This document shows positions 1 through 8,167 of a stretch of DNA of 64,000 nt, one piece after another. Within the stretch, counting starts at the first letter, position 1; every line of letters starts with the position of its first letter. The DNA is from Nordella sp. HKS 07. GTDB lineage: Bacteria; Pseudomonadota; Alphaproteobacteria; Rhizobiales; Aestuariivirgaceae. Under the pieces are notes generated by a model, which searched no databases, had not been told where the DNA came from, and saw only the letters and a program-made list of their open reading frames with translations. The stretch lies in assembly GCF_011046735.1 (NCBI RefSeq), contig NZ_CP049258.1, positions 5,040,001 through 5,104,000 on the forward strand. The letters are read 5' to 3'. Position numbers and translations under genes: made by a program.

Positions 1-353
1 GTATCACAGCAGTCGCGTAATTTTCACGGTCGATATTATCTGCTAAAGCGGCTTGCTCGTGTGTCATACGATAAACGTGCACCGGCCCGAGGAAACGACC
101 GCAATCCTCAACAGCGCCAATGTAGATCGCGGCGAACTCGGCGCGCAGATGGTGACCCCGCCGCCCGATGCATAATCCGTCGTCCCTATCCGTTTCCACC
201 CGGGCTGCTGGAAAGCGCGATTCCCGTTCTATTCGTTGAGAGATCTTGGACCGGACTGCGCTCGGACGAACCACGTCGTTCCTGCCGGCGCGTGAACGCT
301 TCACGAGAGCAGGCCTTGCTTGTGCGACGGGCGCAGATCGGCATATCAGCATT
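1..353. other. Window edge, no supportable gene
   Basis: No reading frame here has a convincing start, ribosome binding site or recognisable domain. One plus-strand frame runs open from about position 46 to a TAA near 172 and could be the tail of a rearranged gene, but I do not recognise its product. The 3' end of the TetR gene begins at 354. Confidence 0.4.
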
Positions 354-959
354 TCAGCGTCGGCCGACGGACGCCACTGAGATTAAGGCATCTGCAGCGC
401 GCTGAAGCATGAGCGTAGCTTCGCCGGAATCGAAAATCGGGGTGCTGACAAATGCGCCATTGATGAGCACGGCGAGCTGCCCGCCCAACTCTTGGGGAGC
501 GGGAACCGCCAGGGCCTCGGCGATGACCGTCAGCCGCCGACGCAGCTCTCGCTTGTGGGCAGTGGCAACTTTGCGCGCCGGATGATCCGCTTCCGGAAAT
601 TCCGCGGCGACGTTGATCTGCGGGCAACCCCGATAACCCGGACGCCCGGCCCGGGCGCCGATCCATTCCATGTGGGCGGACAATTCACCCCTGGGATCGT
701 TCGGATGGGCGGCCGCGACGCTCTCCCACTGAGACCAGAAGTCCGCATCCTCCCGTTGCAGGAACGCCGCGATCAGGTCGTCCTTCGTGCCGAAATGCCG
801 GTAGAGGCTGGTCTTCGCGACACCAGCCTCCTTCACCACCAGGTCCACGCCGACGGCGCGTACCCCCTGCCTGTAGAAGAGGGTGGAGGCGGTCTCCAGG
901 ATCTTCTCCCGCACATCGATCGGATCGTGACGGACAGAAACAAGCGGGGCTTCGGGCAT
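354..959 (-). CDS. TetR/AcrR family transcriptional regulator
   Basis: A 201-residue one-component repressor. The N-terminal helix-turn-helix lies at about residues 15-65 (REKILETASTLFYRQG, then GVAKTSLYRHFGTKDDL), followed by a helical ligand-binding domain. The start at 959 is chosen because GAGGAGATG gives a good Shine-Dalgarno sequence; an upstream in-frame extension lacks one. The gene is divergent from the NAD-binding oxidoreductase at 1061. The 101-bp gap holds a perfect 12-bp inverted repeat overlapping a probable promoter, so the protein likely represses both its neighbour and itself. The inducer is unknown. Confidence 0.9.
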   Translation of the reverse strand: MPEAPLVSVRHDPIDVREKILETASTLFYRQGVRAVGVDLVVKEAGVAKTSLYRHFGTKDDLIAAFLQREDADFWSQWESVAAAHPNDPRGELSAHMEWIGARAGRPGYRGCPQINVAAEFPEADHPARKVATAHKRELRRRLTVIAEALAVPAPQELGGQLAVLINGAFVSTPIFDSGEATLMLQRAADALISVASVGRR

Positions 960-1006
960 CTCAACATCTCCTCTGCGCATCCCATAGCTCAAAAATGCTT
1001 GACACG

Positions 1007-1043
1007 CTACAGACCTGTATGTAGGAAACAGACAGGTCTGTAG
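1007..1043. promoter_or_regulatory. Probable TetR operator over a divergent promoter
   Basis: CTACAGACCTGT (1007-1018) and ACAGGTCTGTAG (1032-1043) are perfect 12-bp inverted arms with a 13-bp spacer. A TTGACA -35-like box lies at 999-1004, so the operator covers the -10 region of the rightward promoter. The position between a TetR gene and its divergent neighbour is typical of autoregulation. Confidence 0.75.
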
Positions 1044-1060
1044 CAAAAGGAGGGACGGGG

Positions 1061-2098
1061 ATGCCGCTGAATACCGAGAAAACCCTTGGAAAGAGGGTGG
1101 CCGTATATGGAGCCACCGGCCACACCGGACTTTTCGTCGTCGAGGAATTGCTGCGCCGCGGCTTCGTGCCGATCGCCATAGCGCGTAGTGAGGAGGCGCT
1201 TACATCGGCGCGGTTTTCCGACCCGAAAGTGATCCGCCGGCGCGCCACGGTGGACGATGCCGAAAGCCTGGACCGGGCGCTCGCGGGCGCGGCGGCGGTC
1301 ATCAATTGCGCGGGTGCCTTCCTCGACACCGCAAGCGCGGTCGCCGCCGCCGCGATGCGCGCCGGCATCCACTATCTCGACGTCACTGCCGAGCAGCCCA
1401 ACGCCCTGGCGACACTCGACGATTTCGATGCGCCCGCACGCAAGGCCGGCGTAGCTGTGATCCCCGCGATGGGTTTCTATGGCGGTTTCGCCGATCTGCT
1501 GGCGACGGTCGCCGTGGGCGAATGGGATGATGTCGATGGGATCGAGGTTTTGATTGGTCTCGACAGCTGGCATCCGCCGCGGGGAACCCGCCTCACCGGC
1601 GAGCGCAACACCGCCAGGCGCCTGGTCGTCGAGAACGGGCAACTGGTGCCGGTGAATCTCCCGCCGGCCGAGAAGGTCTGGAGCTTTGCCGAACCGGTCG
1701 GCCGGCAGGCGACGCTCGAAATCCCGTTTTCGGAAGTCATCCTGATCTCAAGTCACTTGAAGCCATCGAGCCTTCACACCCATCTCAGTGCCAACGCACT
1801 GCGCGACGTTCGCGATGCGGCGACTCCCGCTCCGGTCGTCGATGCGACGGGCCGCTCGACGCAACATTTTGTCGTCGAGGTGGTGGCGACTGCGGGCGGC
1901 AGGACTCGTCGCGTCATCGCCAAGGGGCGCGATATCTATGCCTTCTCGGCGCCGCTCATATGCGAAGTCGCCGAGCGTCTTCTCAGGCCCGATTTCGCTC
2001 ATGCGGGCGCTCACGCCCCGGGTGCGATCCTCGATGCCCACGATGTGCTGAGCGCATTGCGGCCGGACCATCTGACATTCGAAGTCTTCAACGACTGA
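1061..2098 (+). CDS. Saccharopine dehydrogenase-like NAD(P)-binding oxidoreductase
   Basis: A 345-residue protein with an N-terminal Rossmann fold: GATGHTG at about residues 18-24, and the VINCAGAFLD strand-loop near residue 87 typical of saccharopine dehydrogenase-like and short-chain reductase proteins. The C-terminal half lacks a family signature I recognise, so the substrate is unknown. The start is supported by AAAAGGAGGG 6 nt upstream. The gene is the likely main target of the divergent TetR repressor through the 1007-1043 operator. Confidence 0.8.
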   Translation: MPLNTEKTLGKRVAVYGATGHTGLFVVEELLRRGFVPIAIARSEEALTSARFSDPKVIRRRATVDDAESLDRALAGAAAVINCAGAFLDTASAVAAAAMRAGIHYLDVTAEQPNALATLDDFDAPARKAGVAVIPAMGFYGGFADLLATVAVGEWDDVDGIEVLIGLDSWHPPRGTRLTGERNTARRLVVENGQLVPVNLPPAEKVWSFAEPVGRQATLEIPFSEVILISSHLKPSSLHTHLSANALRDVRDAATPAPVVDATGRSTQHFVVEVVATAGGRTRRVIAKGRDIYAFSAPLICEVAERLLRPDFAHAGAHAPGAILDAHDVLSALRPDHLTFEVFND

Positions 2099-2130
2099 AT
2101 ATTCGCGAATGAAGACGAGGGGAGATAGAC

Positions 2131-2290
2131 ATGTTCGATAGCGAGAAAGCGGATCGCTTCGCCGAGCTTTCTGGTTCGCGACGAACCGGCGAGCCATCTG
2201 GACATCGCGACGAAGGAGATGCTGGTCCAGGCGCTGGCGGAATTCGAGGGCGCCACGCTGTTCGTCTCGCATGACCGCCACTTCCCGGCC
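2131..2290 (+). pseudogene. Truncated gene start joined to an ABC-F ATPase remnant
   Basis: A well-placed Shine-Dalgarno (GAGGGGAGATAGAC) precedes an ATG at 2131, but that frame soon runs into unrelated sequence. From 2171 another frame encodes FLVRDEPASHLDIATKEM and then ATLFVSHDRHF. These are the Walker B, D-loop and H-loop of an ABC-F (Uup/YheS-type) ATPase, with the aspartate-glutamate pair and switch histidine preserved. Nothing else of the roughly 500-600 residue family is present. It appears that a lost downstream gene of the 1061 operon was replaced by a fragment from elsewhere. Confidence 0.65.
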
Positions 2291-2326
2291 GCGTGCCGCC
2301 TTCGTGTACTTCCGTTCGATTGCTTG

Positions 2327-2911
2327 TCAGGAAACGTCGGCAACTTCTTTATCGACCAGTCGCGCCACCTCGTCGATCGCATCGAGAAGCATCCGATCAT
2401 CATGGTGGGTCCTCGAGACGATGGCGCCACCCTGGAATACTGTTTGAGCCAGCAATGAAAGTGCCTTGGCGCGATCCGCCGGCAGGCCTGACTTCAGAAG
2501 CATCTCCTCCATAAGGCCCATCCAGGTGTCGAAAGCCTCGCGGCACACATCAAGAAGAGCCGGCAGATCGTTTGTCCCATCATGTATGAGCGGCGAGATG
2601 GGACAGCTGCGCTCGTAGTTCGTGCATCTCATGAGTTCCGCGATACGTTCGGAAATGGTTCTGAGCGCCGCGCCCGGGGTTTCGGCCTCGGCGATGATCC
2701 TGGCGGTCGCCAGCGTGACGTCATCGACCGCCGCCCGGGTTGCTTCCAAGGCAAGCTGCCCCTTGCCATCAGGAAAGTGGAAATAGAGCGAACCGCGTGG
2801 GGCGCCGCTTTCGGCGAGGATGTCATTCAATCCCGTGCCGTAGTAGCCGCGCGTCTGGAGAAGCCGCGTGGCGGCGTGCAGCATCCGGTCTTTCGTCGAG
2901 TTTGCCATCAA
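2327..2911 (-). CDS. TetR family regulator, LmrA/YxaF-like
   Basis: A 194-residue repressor with an N-terminal helix-turn-helix at about residues 8-55 (RMLHAATRLLQTRGYYG, then GAPRGSLYFHFPDGK). The motif SLYFHFPDGKGQLA and the C-terminal layout resemble the LmrA/YxaF subgroup, which usually controls multidrug or detoxification genes. The gene is divergent from the VOC protein at 3047, and small inverted repeats built on TGTAG/CTACA fill the gap. Two adjacent ATG codons (2911, 2908) are possible starts. Confidence 0.88.
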   Translation of the reverse strand: MMANSTKDRMLHAATRLLQTRGYYGTGLNDILAESGAPRGSLYFHFPDGKGQLALEATRAAVDDVTLATARIIAEAETPGAALRTISERIAELMRCTNYERSCPISPLIHDGTNDLPALLDVCREAFDTWMGLMEEMLLKSGLPADRAKALSLLAQTVFQGGAIVSRTHHDDRMLLDAIDEVARLVDKEVADVS

Positions 2912-2947
2912 GGCTCGATATCACAATTGACGGAATATGAAAACTGG

Positions 2948-2975
2948 TCTACAGAATATGTAGGTCAGTCTACAT
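2948..2975. promoter_or_regulatory. Probable operator of the LmrA-like TetR regulator
   Basis: ATGTAG (2958-2963), a 6-bp spacer and CTACAT (2970-2975) form a perfect palindrome. A further GTCTACA half-site lies at 2948-2954. They sit between the TetR gene and the divergent VOC gene. Confidence 0.5.
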
Positions 2976-3046
2976 GTTAGCCGCTGATCGAGCCCTTCCT
3001 GAGTGGCGCGAGCCAGATGCATCAAAAACTCCAATGGGGAGCCGCA

Positions 3047-3466
3047 ATGCCGAAGATGATCTATGTAAATCTGCCGGTGAGGGACCTTGCCGTCGCGACC
3101 CGCTTCTACGAGGCGGTCGGATGCAGGAAGAATGAGCAGTTCAGCGACCACCAGGCGTCGAGCATGGTCTGGTCCGACACCATCACGTTTCAGTTGCTGT
3201 CCCACGACTATTTCTCAACCTTCACGCCGAAGAAGATTGCCGACGCCCATGCGACGACCGAGGTGCTGCTTGCCTTGACGCGCGACAGTCGCGAAGAGGT
3301 CGACGCCATCGTCGCGGCGGCGGCCGCGAGCGGCGGTAAGGCCGATATCCGCGAGCCGCAGGACATGGGATGGCTATATACCCGGGCTTTCGAGGATCCC
3401 GATGGTCACGTGTTTGAAGCGATATCGGCGGACATGGACGCAATGCCTGCCGGGATGAAAGAGTAG
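3047..3466 (+). CDS. VOC (glyoxalase/bleomycin resistance) family protein
   Basis: A 139-residue protein beginning KMIYVNLPVRDLAVATRFYEAVG, the characteristic first beta-alpha-beta module of vicinal oxygen chelate proteins. It ends with AFEDPDGHVFEAI, the usual closing strand, whose glutamate often binds metal. The size fits a two-module monomer of a glyoxalase or PhnB-like protein; the substrate cannot be told. The ATG at 3047 is preferred over 3017 because GGGGA lies 6 nt upstream and homology starts there. It is probably controlled by the divergent TetR gene. Confidence 0.85.
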   Translation: MPKMIYVNLPVRDLAVATRFYEAVGCRKNEQFSDHQASSMVWSDTITFQLLSHDYFSTFTPKKIADAHATTEVLLALTRDSREEVDAIVAAAAASGGKADIREPQDMGWLYTRAFEDPDGHVFEAISADMDAMPAGMKE

Positions 3467-3556
3467 CCTAGGGGCCCCGCAAGGCCGACAGCGGGCGATT
3501 ATCGCCATGACCCATGTTAGGCTGGACGGTGTCAAACAATCGTCCGGAGCCTCCCC

Positions 3557-4210
3557 ATGAAACCCACGATCACCGCCTTTGCAAACTCTCCCGATCGCGG
3601 CAGGGGACTGGCGCGCGACATGCGCGTCCGCTGGGCGCTTGAGGAAGTGGGTCAGCCTTACGATGTTCGTCTTGTTTCGTTCGACGCGATGAAGACGCCT
3701 GAGCATCTGGCGCTGCATCCTTTCGGACAGATTCCGACTTATGAGGAGGGCGATCTCGCGCTGTTCGAGACGGGTTCGGTCGTGTTTCATATCGCCGAGC
3801 GCCATAAAGGCCTGCTGCCGGACGATGCGGATGCCCGGGCGCGCGCCGTCACCTGGATGTTCGCCGCGCTCAGCACGATGGAACCGCCTATCCTCGATCG
3901 CGAAATCGCCGTGCTCGTGGAACGCGACAAGAGCTGGTCGGGGGAGCGTCTGCCCCTTGTCGACGGTCGCATCCGCAACCGTCTGGGGCAGCTTTCGACC
4001 CGCCTCGGCACATCGGACTGGCTCGACGGCGCGTTCAGCGCCGGTGACCTGATGATGGTGCATGTCCTGCGCCGCTTAAGCAGTTCCCGCATGCTGGAGG
4101 ATTATCCGAACCTCGCGGCCTATGTCGCCAGGGGCGAAGCGCGGCCCGCCTTCAAACGCGCTTTCGCTGCTCAATTGGCGGTGTTCACCGCCGCCGCGAG
4201 CGGCAGATAG
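3557..4210 (+). CDS. Glutathione S-transferase family protein
   Basis: A 217-residue protein with a thioredoxin-like N-terminal domain (about residues 1-85) and an all-helical C-terminal domain. The region around residues 50-72 (HPFGQIPTYEEGDLALFETG) contains the cis-proline IP and the E-T/S glutathione gamma-glutamyl contact expected of GSTs. The active residue near the N terminus is not a standard cysteine but may be one of the serines in ANSPDRGRG. It may conjugate or reduce electrophiles in the cytosol. It is convergent with, and only 7 bp from, the frameshifted gene at 4218. Confidence 0.88.
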   Translation: MKPTITAFANSPDRGRGLARDMRVRWALEEVGQPYDVRLVSFDAMKTPEHLALHPFGQIPTYEEGDLALFETGSVVFHIAERHKGLLPDDADARARAVTWMFAALSTMEPPILDREIAVLVERDKSWSGERLPLVDGRIRNRLGQLSTRLGTSDWLDGAFSAGDLMMVHVLRRLSSSRMLEDYPNLAAYVARGEARPAFKRAFAAQLAVFTAAASGR

Positions 4211-4217
4211 AGGCCCG

Positions 4218-4632
4218 TTACTGCGCGGGCGAGGCGAGGCACGGGTCGAGCACGATGGCGCGCTCGCCGGCGCGGCTGTAGCCGCCGGCAAAGAGCACGG
4301 TGTCGCCCACATCGCGCCCTTCCTTTGCTGTAGGTGACGCACATCACCTGGATATCGGACTCAGGGCACATGATCAGATAGGCAAGCGTGCCGTCCCATT
4401 CGGCCGACACCAGTCTTCCGACGATCGCGAAGCTCACCCGGTCGTCGACTTGCGGAGCCTCGGCAGCCCAGTGCTTCACGCTCGCGCAGGTGGCCGGCGT
4501 CGTCTCGGGAAGAACCTCACCAAGGACGAAGGGGCTGTCGCGCCCTTGCCATGGCTCGGTGGATATCGCGTCCGGCACGCCTGAAAGCAGCGCCGCGACA
4601 GCGGTGATAACGCGGGATATGGCCACTATCAT
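4218..4632 (-). pseudogene. Secreted hypothetical protein, single-base frameshift
   Basis: The reading frame starts at 4632 with a signal-peptide-like N terminus (MIVAISRVITAVAALLSG) and runs well until about 4325. From there the sensible sequence continues in the next frame (EGRDVGDTVLFAGGYSRAG, then a tail ending LDPCLASPAQ and TAA at 4218). Removing one G from the AAAGGAAGGG tract (coding strand, near 4318-4326) restores an exact 137-residue protein with four cysteines that ends 7 bp before the convergent GST gene. Without that correction the frame runs on into the GST gene. I recognise no family; a small periplasmic protein is likely. Confidence 0.7.
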
Positions 4633-4745
4633 GCTCTTTCTGTCCAGATCGTCCCGGCCGCCGCTTACGTGGAATTCGAGATCTGGCCAAATGATCATTC
4701 TTGGGCTTAGGCATGAGAAAATCTGGGCCTGGCAAGGAGACTCCC

Positions 4746-5312
4746 ATGGCGAGACATGCAGCAAAGCTCGACTATCCGGTGTCCCGGATCCGGCGTTATC
4801 TCGAACCGGGGCCGATCGTGATGGTTTCCTCGGCGCTGGATGGCCGGCGGAACATCATGACGATGGGATGGCACACAGTGATGGAGTTTTCGCCGTCGCT
4901 TGTCGGCTGCATCATCGCCGGCGGGAATTACAGTTTCGACCTGATCCGCAAAAGCCGCGAATGCGTGATCAATCTGCCGACGACGGCGCTCACCGACGCC
5001 GTGGTCGGTGTCGGCAATACGACCGGTGCCCAGGTCGACAAGTTCCGAACATTCGGGCTCACGCCTCAGCCGGCGACGCGCGTGAAGGCGCCGCTGATCG
5101 CCGAGTGTCACGCCAACTTCGAGTGTCGTCTTGCCGATGATGCCCTGGTCGACAAATACAACTTCTTCATCTTCGAGGTCGTGAAGGCGCATGTCGCCAG
5201 GTCTCCAAAGCATCCGGAGACGCTGCACTATACGGGCGACGGCGTATTCATGGTCGCGGGCAAGATCATCAGCCGGCGAAGACAGTTCCGGCCGGAGCTG
5301 CTCGACAGCTGA
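4746..5312 (+). CDS. Flavin reductase family protein
   Basis: A 188-residue FMN-binding split-barrel protein. RYLEPGPIVMVSSALDGRR at about residues 17-35, followed by NIMTMGWHTVMEFSP, is the typical start of flavin reductase-like domains, and RECVINLPTTALTDAV near residue 75 is the conserved second segment. Such proteins reduce flavins or bind FMN as NAD(P)H:flavin oxidoreductases; the partner enzyme is unknown. AAGGAGA lies 5 nt upstream of the chosen ATG. Confidence 0.88.
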   Translation: MARHAAKLDYPVSRIRRYLEPGPIVMVSSALDGRRNIMTMGWHTVMEFSPSLVGCIIAGGNYSFDLIRKSRECVINLPTTALTDAVVGVGNTTGAQVDKFRTFGLTPQPATRVKAPLIAECHANFECRLADDALVDKYNFFIFEVVKAHVARSPKHPETLHYTGDGVFMVAGKIISRRRQFRPELLDS

Positions 5313-5360
5313 TGCGGTGAGTGGCGACGCTCCCACTCACGATCCTCATCTTCTGTACCT

Positions 5361-5420
5361 GGATCATGCTTCGAGGCTCCCCCGGCTCAAGGCCGGGGTC
5401 GCACCTCAGCATGAGGGGGG
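5361..5420. repeat. Palindromic intergenic repeat, GAGGT/ACCTC type
   Basis: The sequence from ATCATGCTTCGAGGC to GCACCTCAGCATGAGG has inverted ends and an inner hairpin (CCCCGGC...GCCGGGG). Related copies lie at 51143-51257 and 56054-56100. It probably belongs to a family scattered between genes in this genome. Confidence 0.55.
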
Positions 5421-5533
5421 TATTCAAAGTCATCGCGTCGCCGCCGTCGTGGGGGCTTCAAGAAGGGCTGCGGAGTAGGCTACGCTGCCTGTGTAGAAGG
5501 CAGAATCTGGAAGCGCTTGTCGGGGAGAGGCCA

Positions 5534-5935
5534 ATGTCGGGAAAATTCGTCATCGCCAAAGAGGTCGAGAACCAGGTCGAGGATTGGGGCACGTTACGCT
5601 GGCTCAGCAATCCGCCCGGCACCGGTGCCCGCCAGCTCACCGTCATCGATGTCGGCCTCGCTCCCGGAAAGGGCCATAATTTCCACAAGCACCCCGATCA
5701 GGAGGAGGTGATCCTCGTCGTCGCCGGAACTGTCGAGCAGTGGGTCGATCGCGAGAAACGCATCCTCGGCCCCGGCGACTCAGCGTTCATTCCGGCCACC
5801 GTCGTGCACGCCTCGTTCAATGTCGGCCAGAGTCACGCGAAGATCGTCGCCATCTTAGGCCCCTGCGTCGGACCGATCGGCTATGAGCTGGTCGATGTCG
5901 CCAATGATCCGCCCTGGAAGACACTGCGCGGATAA
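5534..5935 (+). CDS. Cupin domain protein
   Basis: A 133-residue single-domain beta barrel. The first cupin motif is at about residues 45-65 (GHNFHKHPDQEEVILVVAG), with two histidines and a glutamate positioned to bind metal; the second is near residues 82-97 (PGDSAFIPATVVHASFNV), with the second-motif histidine present. The function is unspecified; such proteins act as isomerases, dioxygenases or sensors. GGGGAGAGG precedes the ATG. The gene stands alone between two intergenic repeats. Confidence 0.87.
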   Translation: MSGKFVIAKEVENQVEDWGTLRWLSNPPGTGARQLTVIDVGLAPGKGHNFHKHPDQEEVILVVAGTVEQWVDREKRILGPGDSAFIPATVVHASFNVGQSHAKIVAILGPCVGPIGYELVDVANDPPWKTLRG

Positions 5936-5941
5936 CATTTG

Positions 5942-6064
5942 CTAGAGCGCTTCCCGCGAAAGTTGCTCGACTTTCGCGACGAGGAAGCGCTCCAGATATA
6001 TGTAATCGAGCCTTTTTATCCCGTTTTGATCGAATCGATTGATTCGATCAAAACGGGAAAGGCT
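5942..6064. repeat. Bipartite palindromic intergenic repeat (RIME-like), copy 1
   Basis: The first half carries GAGCGCTTCC...GGAAGCGCTC around an inner CGCGAAAGT/ACTTTCGCG hairpin. The second half is a perfect 17-bp inverted repeat, 6020-6036 against 6041-6057, with loop GATT. The layout of two adjacent hairpin modules matches the copies near 12.0, 20.2, 21.1 and 46.4 kb. Confidence 0.7.
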
Positions 6065-6090
6065 TTAGGACGCGCAGGCGTTTGCCTGGA

Positions 6091-6879
6091 TCAGGTCGGG
6101 AGTCGCCCCTTGATGGCATTGGCGCGCGCTTCATAGGTGATCCGCCCGTCACTGTCCGCCGGCAGGCGCGCCCGCACCCCACTCTTGAGCGTGTCGGCGT
6201 CCGCAGCGGAGAGCGCTGAGATCGTGGGTCCGAGCGAAGGCGACTTCAAACTCGTCCTCCACCAGTCGTCGAAATCGGCAAAGGTCCGGTGCACGGTGAT
6301 CTCCCGCGTCTCGATGTCCTCCAATCCGGAGCCTCTCCACAAATCGAGCATGGCATCCCTTCGCGAGGCCTCCCGTTGCGGCGGGCGCGGCGCGTTCAGG
6401 CCCATGGCGCGCATTCCGATGAGGAGCGGCTCGAGAGGAAAGCCGCCGCCGGGCATGTCCCACATATAAGTAGCGACGATGCCACCCGGCCGCACCACGC
6501 GAACCATTTCCGCTAAACCTTTGGCGGGCTCCGGGACGAAGACAAGGACGAGCGCCATGATGGCGGCGTCGAACCAGTCAGCCGGGAAGGGAAGCGACAT
6601 CGCATCGCCCAGGCGAAATTCCGCCAGCCTCGCTGAGGGCCGCGTGCGGGCAAATGCGAGCTGCCCTTCGGAGGGATCAATGCCTTGAACCTCCACCGGC
6701 GCACAACGCTCGACCAGAAGTTCGGTGAAGGCGCCGTTGCCGCAGCCCACGTCGATCCATCGCAAGGCCTTAGGCGGCGCCAGCCAGTCGAGGAAGATCG
6801 AGCCGGCGAGCCGGCTCCAGATCCCCATCATCTGTTCGTAGGCGGCACCATCATCGAAACGGATCGTTTGTTCGCTCAT
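6091..6879 (-). CDS. Class I SAM-dependent methyltransferase
   Basis: A 262-residue protein with the class I Rossmann methyltransferase fold. Motif I is WIDVGCGNGAFTELL at about residues 42-56, motif II the acidic GIDPSEGQL, motif III RLGDAMSLPFPADWFDA, and the post-motif VVRPGGIVATYMW. This resembles UbiE/COQ5-type and Methyltransf_11 proteins; the substrate is unknown. The start at 6879 (MSEQTIRF) is taken from similarity. The 3' end lies close to the palindromic repeat at 5942-6064. Confidence 0.88.
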   Translation of the reverse strand: MSEQTIRFDDGAAYEQMMGIWSRLAGSIFLDWLAPPKALRWIDVGCGNGAFTELLVERCAPVEVQGIDPSEGQLAFARTRPSARLAEFRLGDAMSLPFPADWFDAAIMALVLVFVPEPAKGLAEMVRVVRPGGIVATYMWDMPGGGFPLEPLLIGMRAMGLNAPRPPQREASRRDAMLDLWRGSGLEDIETREITVHRTFADFDDWWRTSLKSPSLGPTISALSAADADTLKSGVRARLPADSDGRITYEARANAIKGRLPT

Positions 6880-6992
6880 CAGGGGAGTCCTGCGATGGCC
6901 CATCGGTTGTCTCACCGGAGTGTAGGGTCGCCTGCGCATTTTGAGAAGCCAAAGAAATCCGGCACGCGCAGCCGGCAGCCTCCTCTTAATAC

Positions 6993-7014
6993 AAGTCTTG
7001 ACTTATATAAGCAA
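6993..7014. promoter_or_regulatory. Probable ArsR operator/promoter
   Basis: AAGTC-TT-GACTT (6993-7004) is a perfect small palindrome, directly followed by ACTTATATAAG, which is itself partly symmetric and AT-rich. It lies about 40 bp upstream of the SRPBCC gene whose partner is an ArsR-type regulator. Confidence 0.5.
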
Positions 7015-7053
7015 AAGCCGGTATTCGAGTCGCAAACGGATGAGGAGGAAGTG

Positions 7054-7716
7054 ATGGAGATCGACGCCGCCCGTGTGCTGGGGCTGGTCACGCGCTCGGT
7101 GCGCAATTTCGAGAAGGACGGGAAGCCGGCGAGCACGGTCATCCTGACGCGCGCCTATGACACGACGGTCGATGACCTGTGGGACGCGCTGACCAGCAAG
7201 GAGCGCATTCCGCGCTGGTTTCTGCCGGTCGCGGGCGACCTCCGGCTTGGCGGAAGGTACCAGCTCACCGGGAATGCAGGCGGAACCATCACCGCCTGCA
7301 CGCCGCCCACTCATTTCGCCGCGACATGGGAATTCGGCGGCGGGACGAGCTGGATCGACGTCAAGGTCAGGGCGGTGAGGGGCGAGGCGCTGCTGACGCT
7401 GGAGCACACCGCGTTCATTGAGGACCACTGGAAGCAGTATGGCCCGGGTGCTGTAGGGATCGGCTGGGACCTCGCTTTCACGGGGCTGGAGCGGCACGTG
7501 GCGACCGGCGCGTCGGTCGACCATGCGACGGCCGAGGCCTGGATGGGCTCTGCCGATGGCAAGGACTATATGAGCCGTAGCGGCGAGCTCTGGCGCGCCG
7601 CGCATGTCGCGAGCGGCGCCGATGCGGCCTCGGCAAAGGAGCGGTCGGACCGGACCATCGCTTTCTATCGCGGCGAGCTCGCGCCCGACATGGCGCATCC
7701 AGGCACGGGAAGCTGA
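7054..7716 (+). CDS. SRPBCC (AHSA1-like) domain protein
   Basis: A 220-residue protein with a START/Bet v 1-like hydrophobic pocket. ILTRAYDTTVDDLWDALTS near residue 32 and IPRWFLPV shortly after are the hallmark of the AHSA1/CalC subgroup. The remaining strands build a ligand cavity. The start has GAGGAGGA upstream. The TGA overlaps the ATG of the ArsR gene, so the two are translationally coupled; such SRPBCC-ArsR pairs are common and self-regulated. The ligand is unknown. Confidence 0.88.
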   Translation: MEIDAARVLGLVTRSVRNFEKDGKPASTVILTRAYDTTVDDLWDALTSKERIPRWFLPVAGDLRLGGRYQLTGNAGGTITACTPPTHFAATWEFGGGTSWIDVKVRAVRGEALLTLEHTAFIEDHWKQYGPGAVGIGWDLAFTGLERHVATGASVDHATAEAWMGSADGKDYMSRSGELWRAAHVASGADAASAKERSDRTIAFYRGELAPDMAHPGTGS

Positions 7717-8078
7717 TGCACGTCTTCGAGGTCCTGGCCGATCCGGTGCGCCGCCGCATTCTCGAGCTCATCGGTCAAGGCGAAATGGCGTCGGGCGAAG
7801 TGGTGGAGGCGATCGGGGCCGAGTTCGGGATCACGCAGGCGGCGGTGTCGCAACATCTGAAGGTGCTGCGTGAGAGCGGCTTCGCGCGCGTCGAGGCGCA
7901 GGCGCAGCGCCGGCTTTATTCGGTTGATGCCGCCGGGCTGCAGACCGTGGATGCGTGGATCGGTCAGTTCCGCAGCTTCTGGGAGCCGAAGCTCGACGCG
8001 CTGGCCACGGAGATCGCGCGTGGCAAGCGGCAGCGGCGGCGCGCGCCGCTTGGCCGGCGGACGGGAAAGAGGGCCTGA
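7716..8078 (+). CDS. ArsR family winged-helix regulator
   Basis: A 120-residue protein starting VFEVLADPVRRRILELI, the signature start of ArsR/SmtB winged helices, with the recognition helix ITQAAVSQHLKVLRESG near residues 40-55 and the wing RRLYSVDAAGL. No ELCVCDL-type metal-binding cysteines are present, so it probably senses something other than metals. The C terminus is very basic (RQRRRAPLGRRTGKR). It is coupled to the SRPBCC gene by an ATGA overlap and probably represses it. Confidence 0.92.
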   Translation: MHVFEVLADPVRRRILELIGQGEMASGEVVEAIGAEFGITQAAVSQHLKVLRESGFARVEAQAQRRLYSVDAAGLQTVDAWIGQFRSFWEPKLDALATEIARGKRQRRRAPLGRRTGKRA

Positions 8079-8167
8079 TCATCTCGCATCCTTGATATGC
8101 CGCCTCTACTCCAAAGGAGAGGTTCAGGTCATACTCCGGCACGTGACAGTGGACAGGTCGAGGGTGC

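Noticed and set aside
61-405. Possible small basic protein at the window start
   Set aside because: Arginine-rich composition, no ribosome site and no recognisable domain; likely chance.
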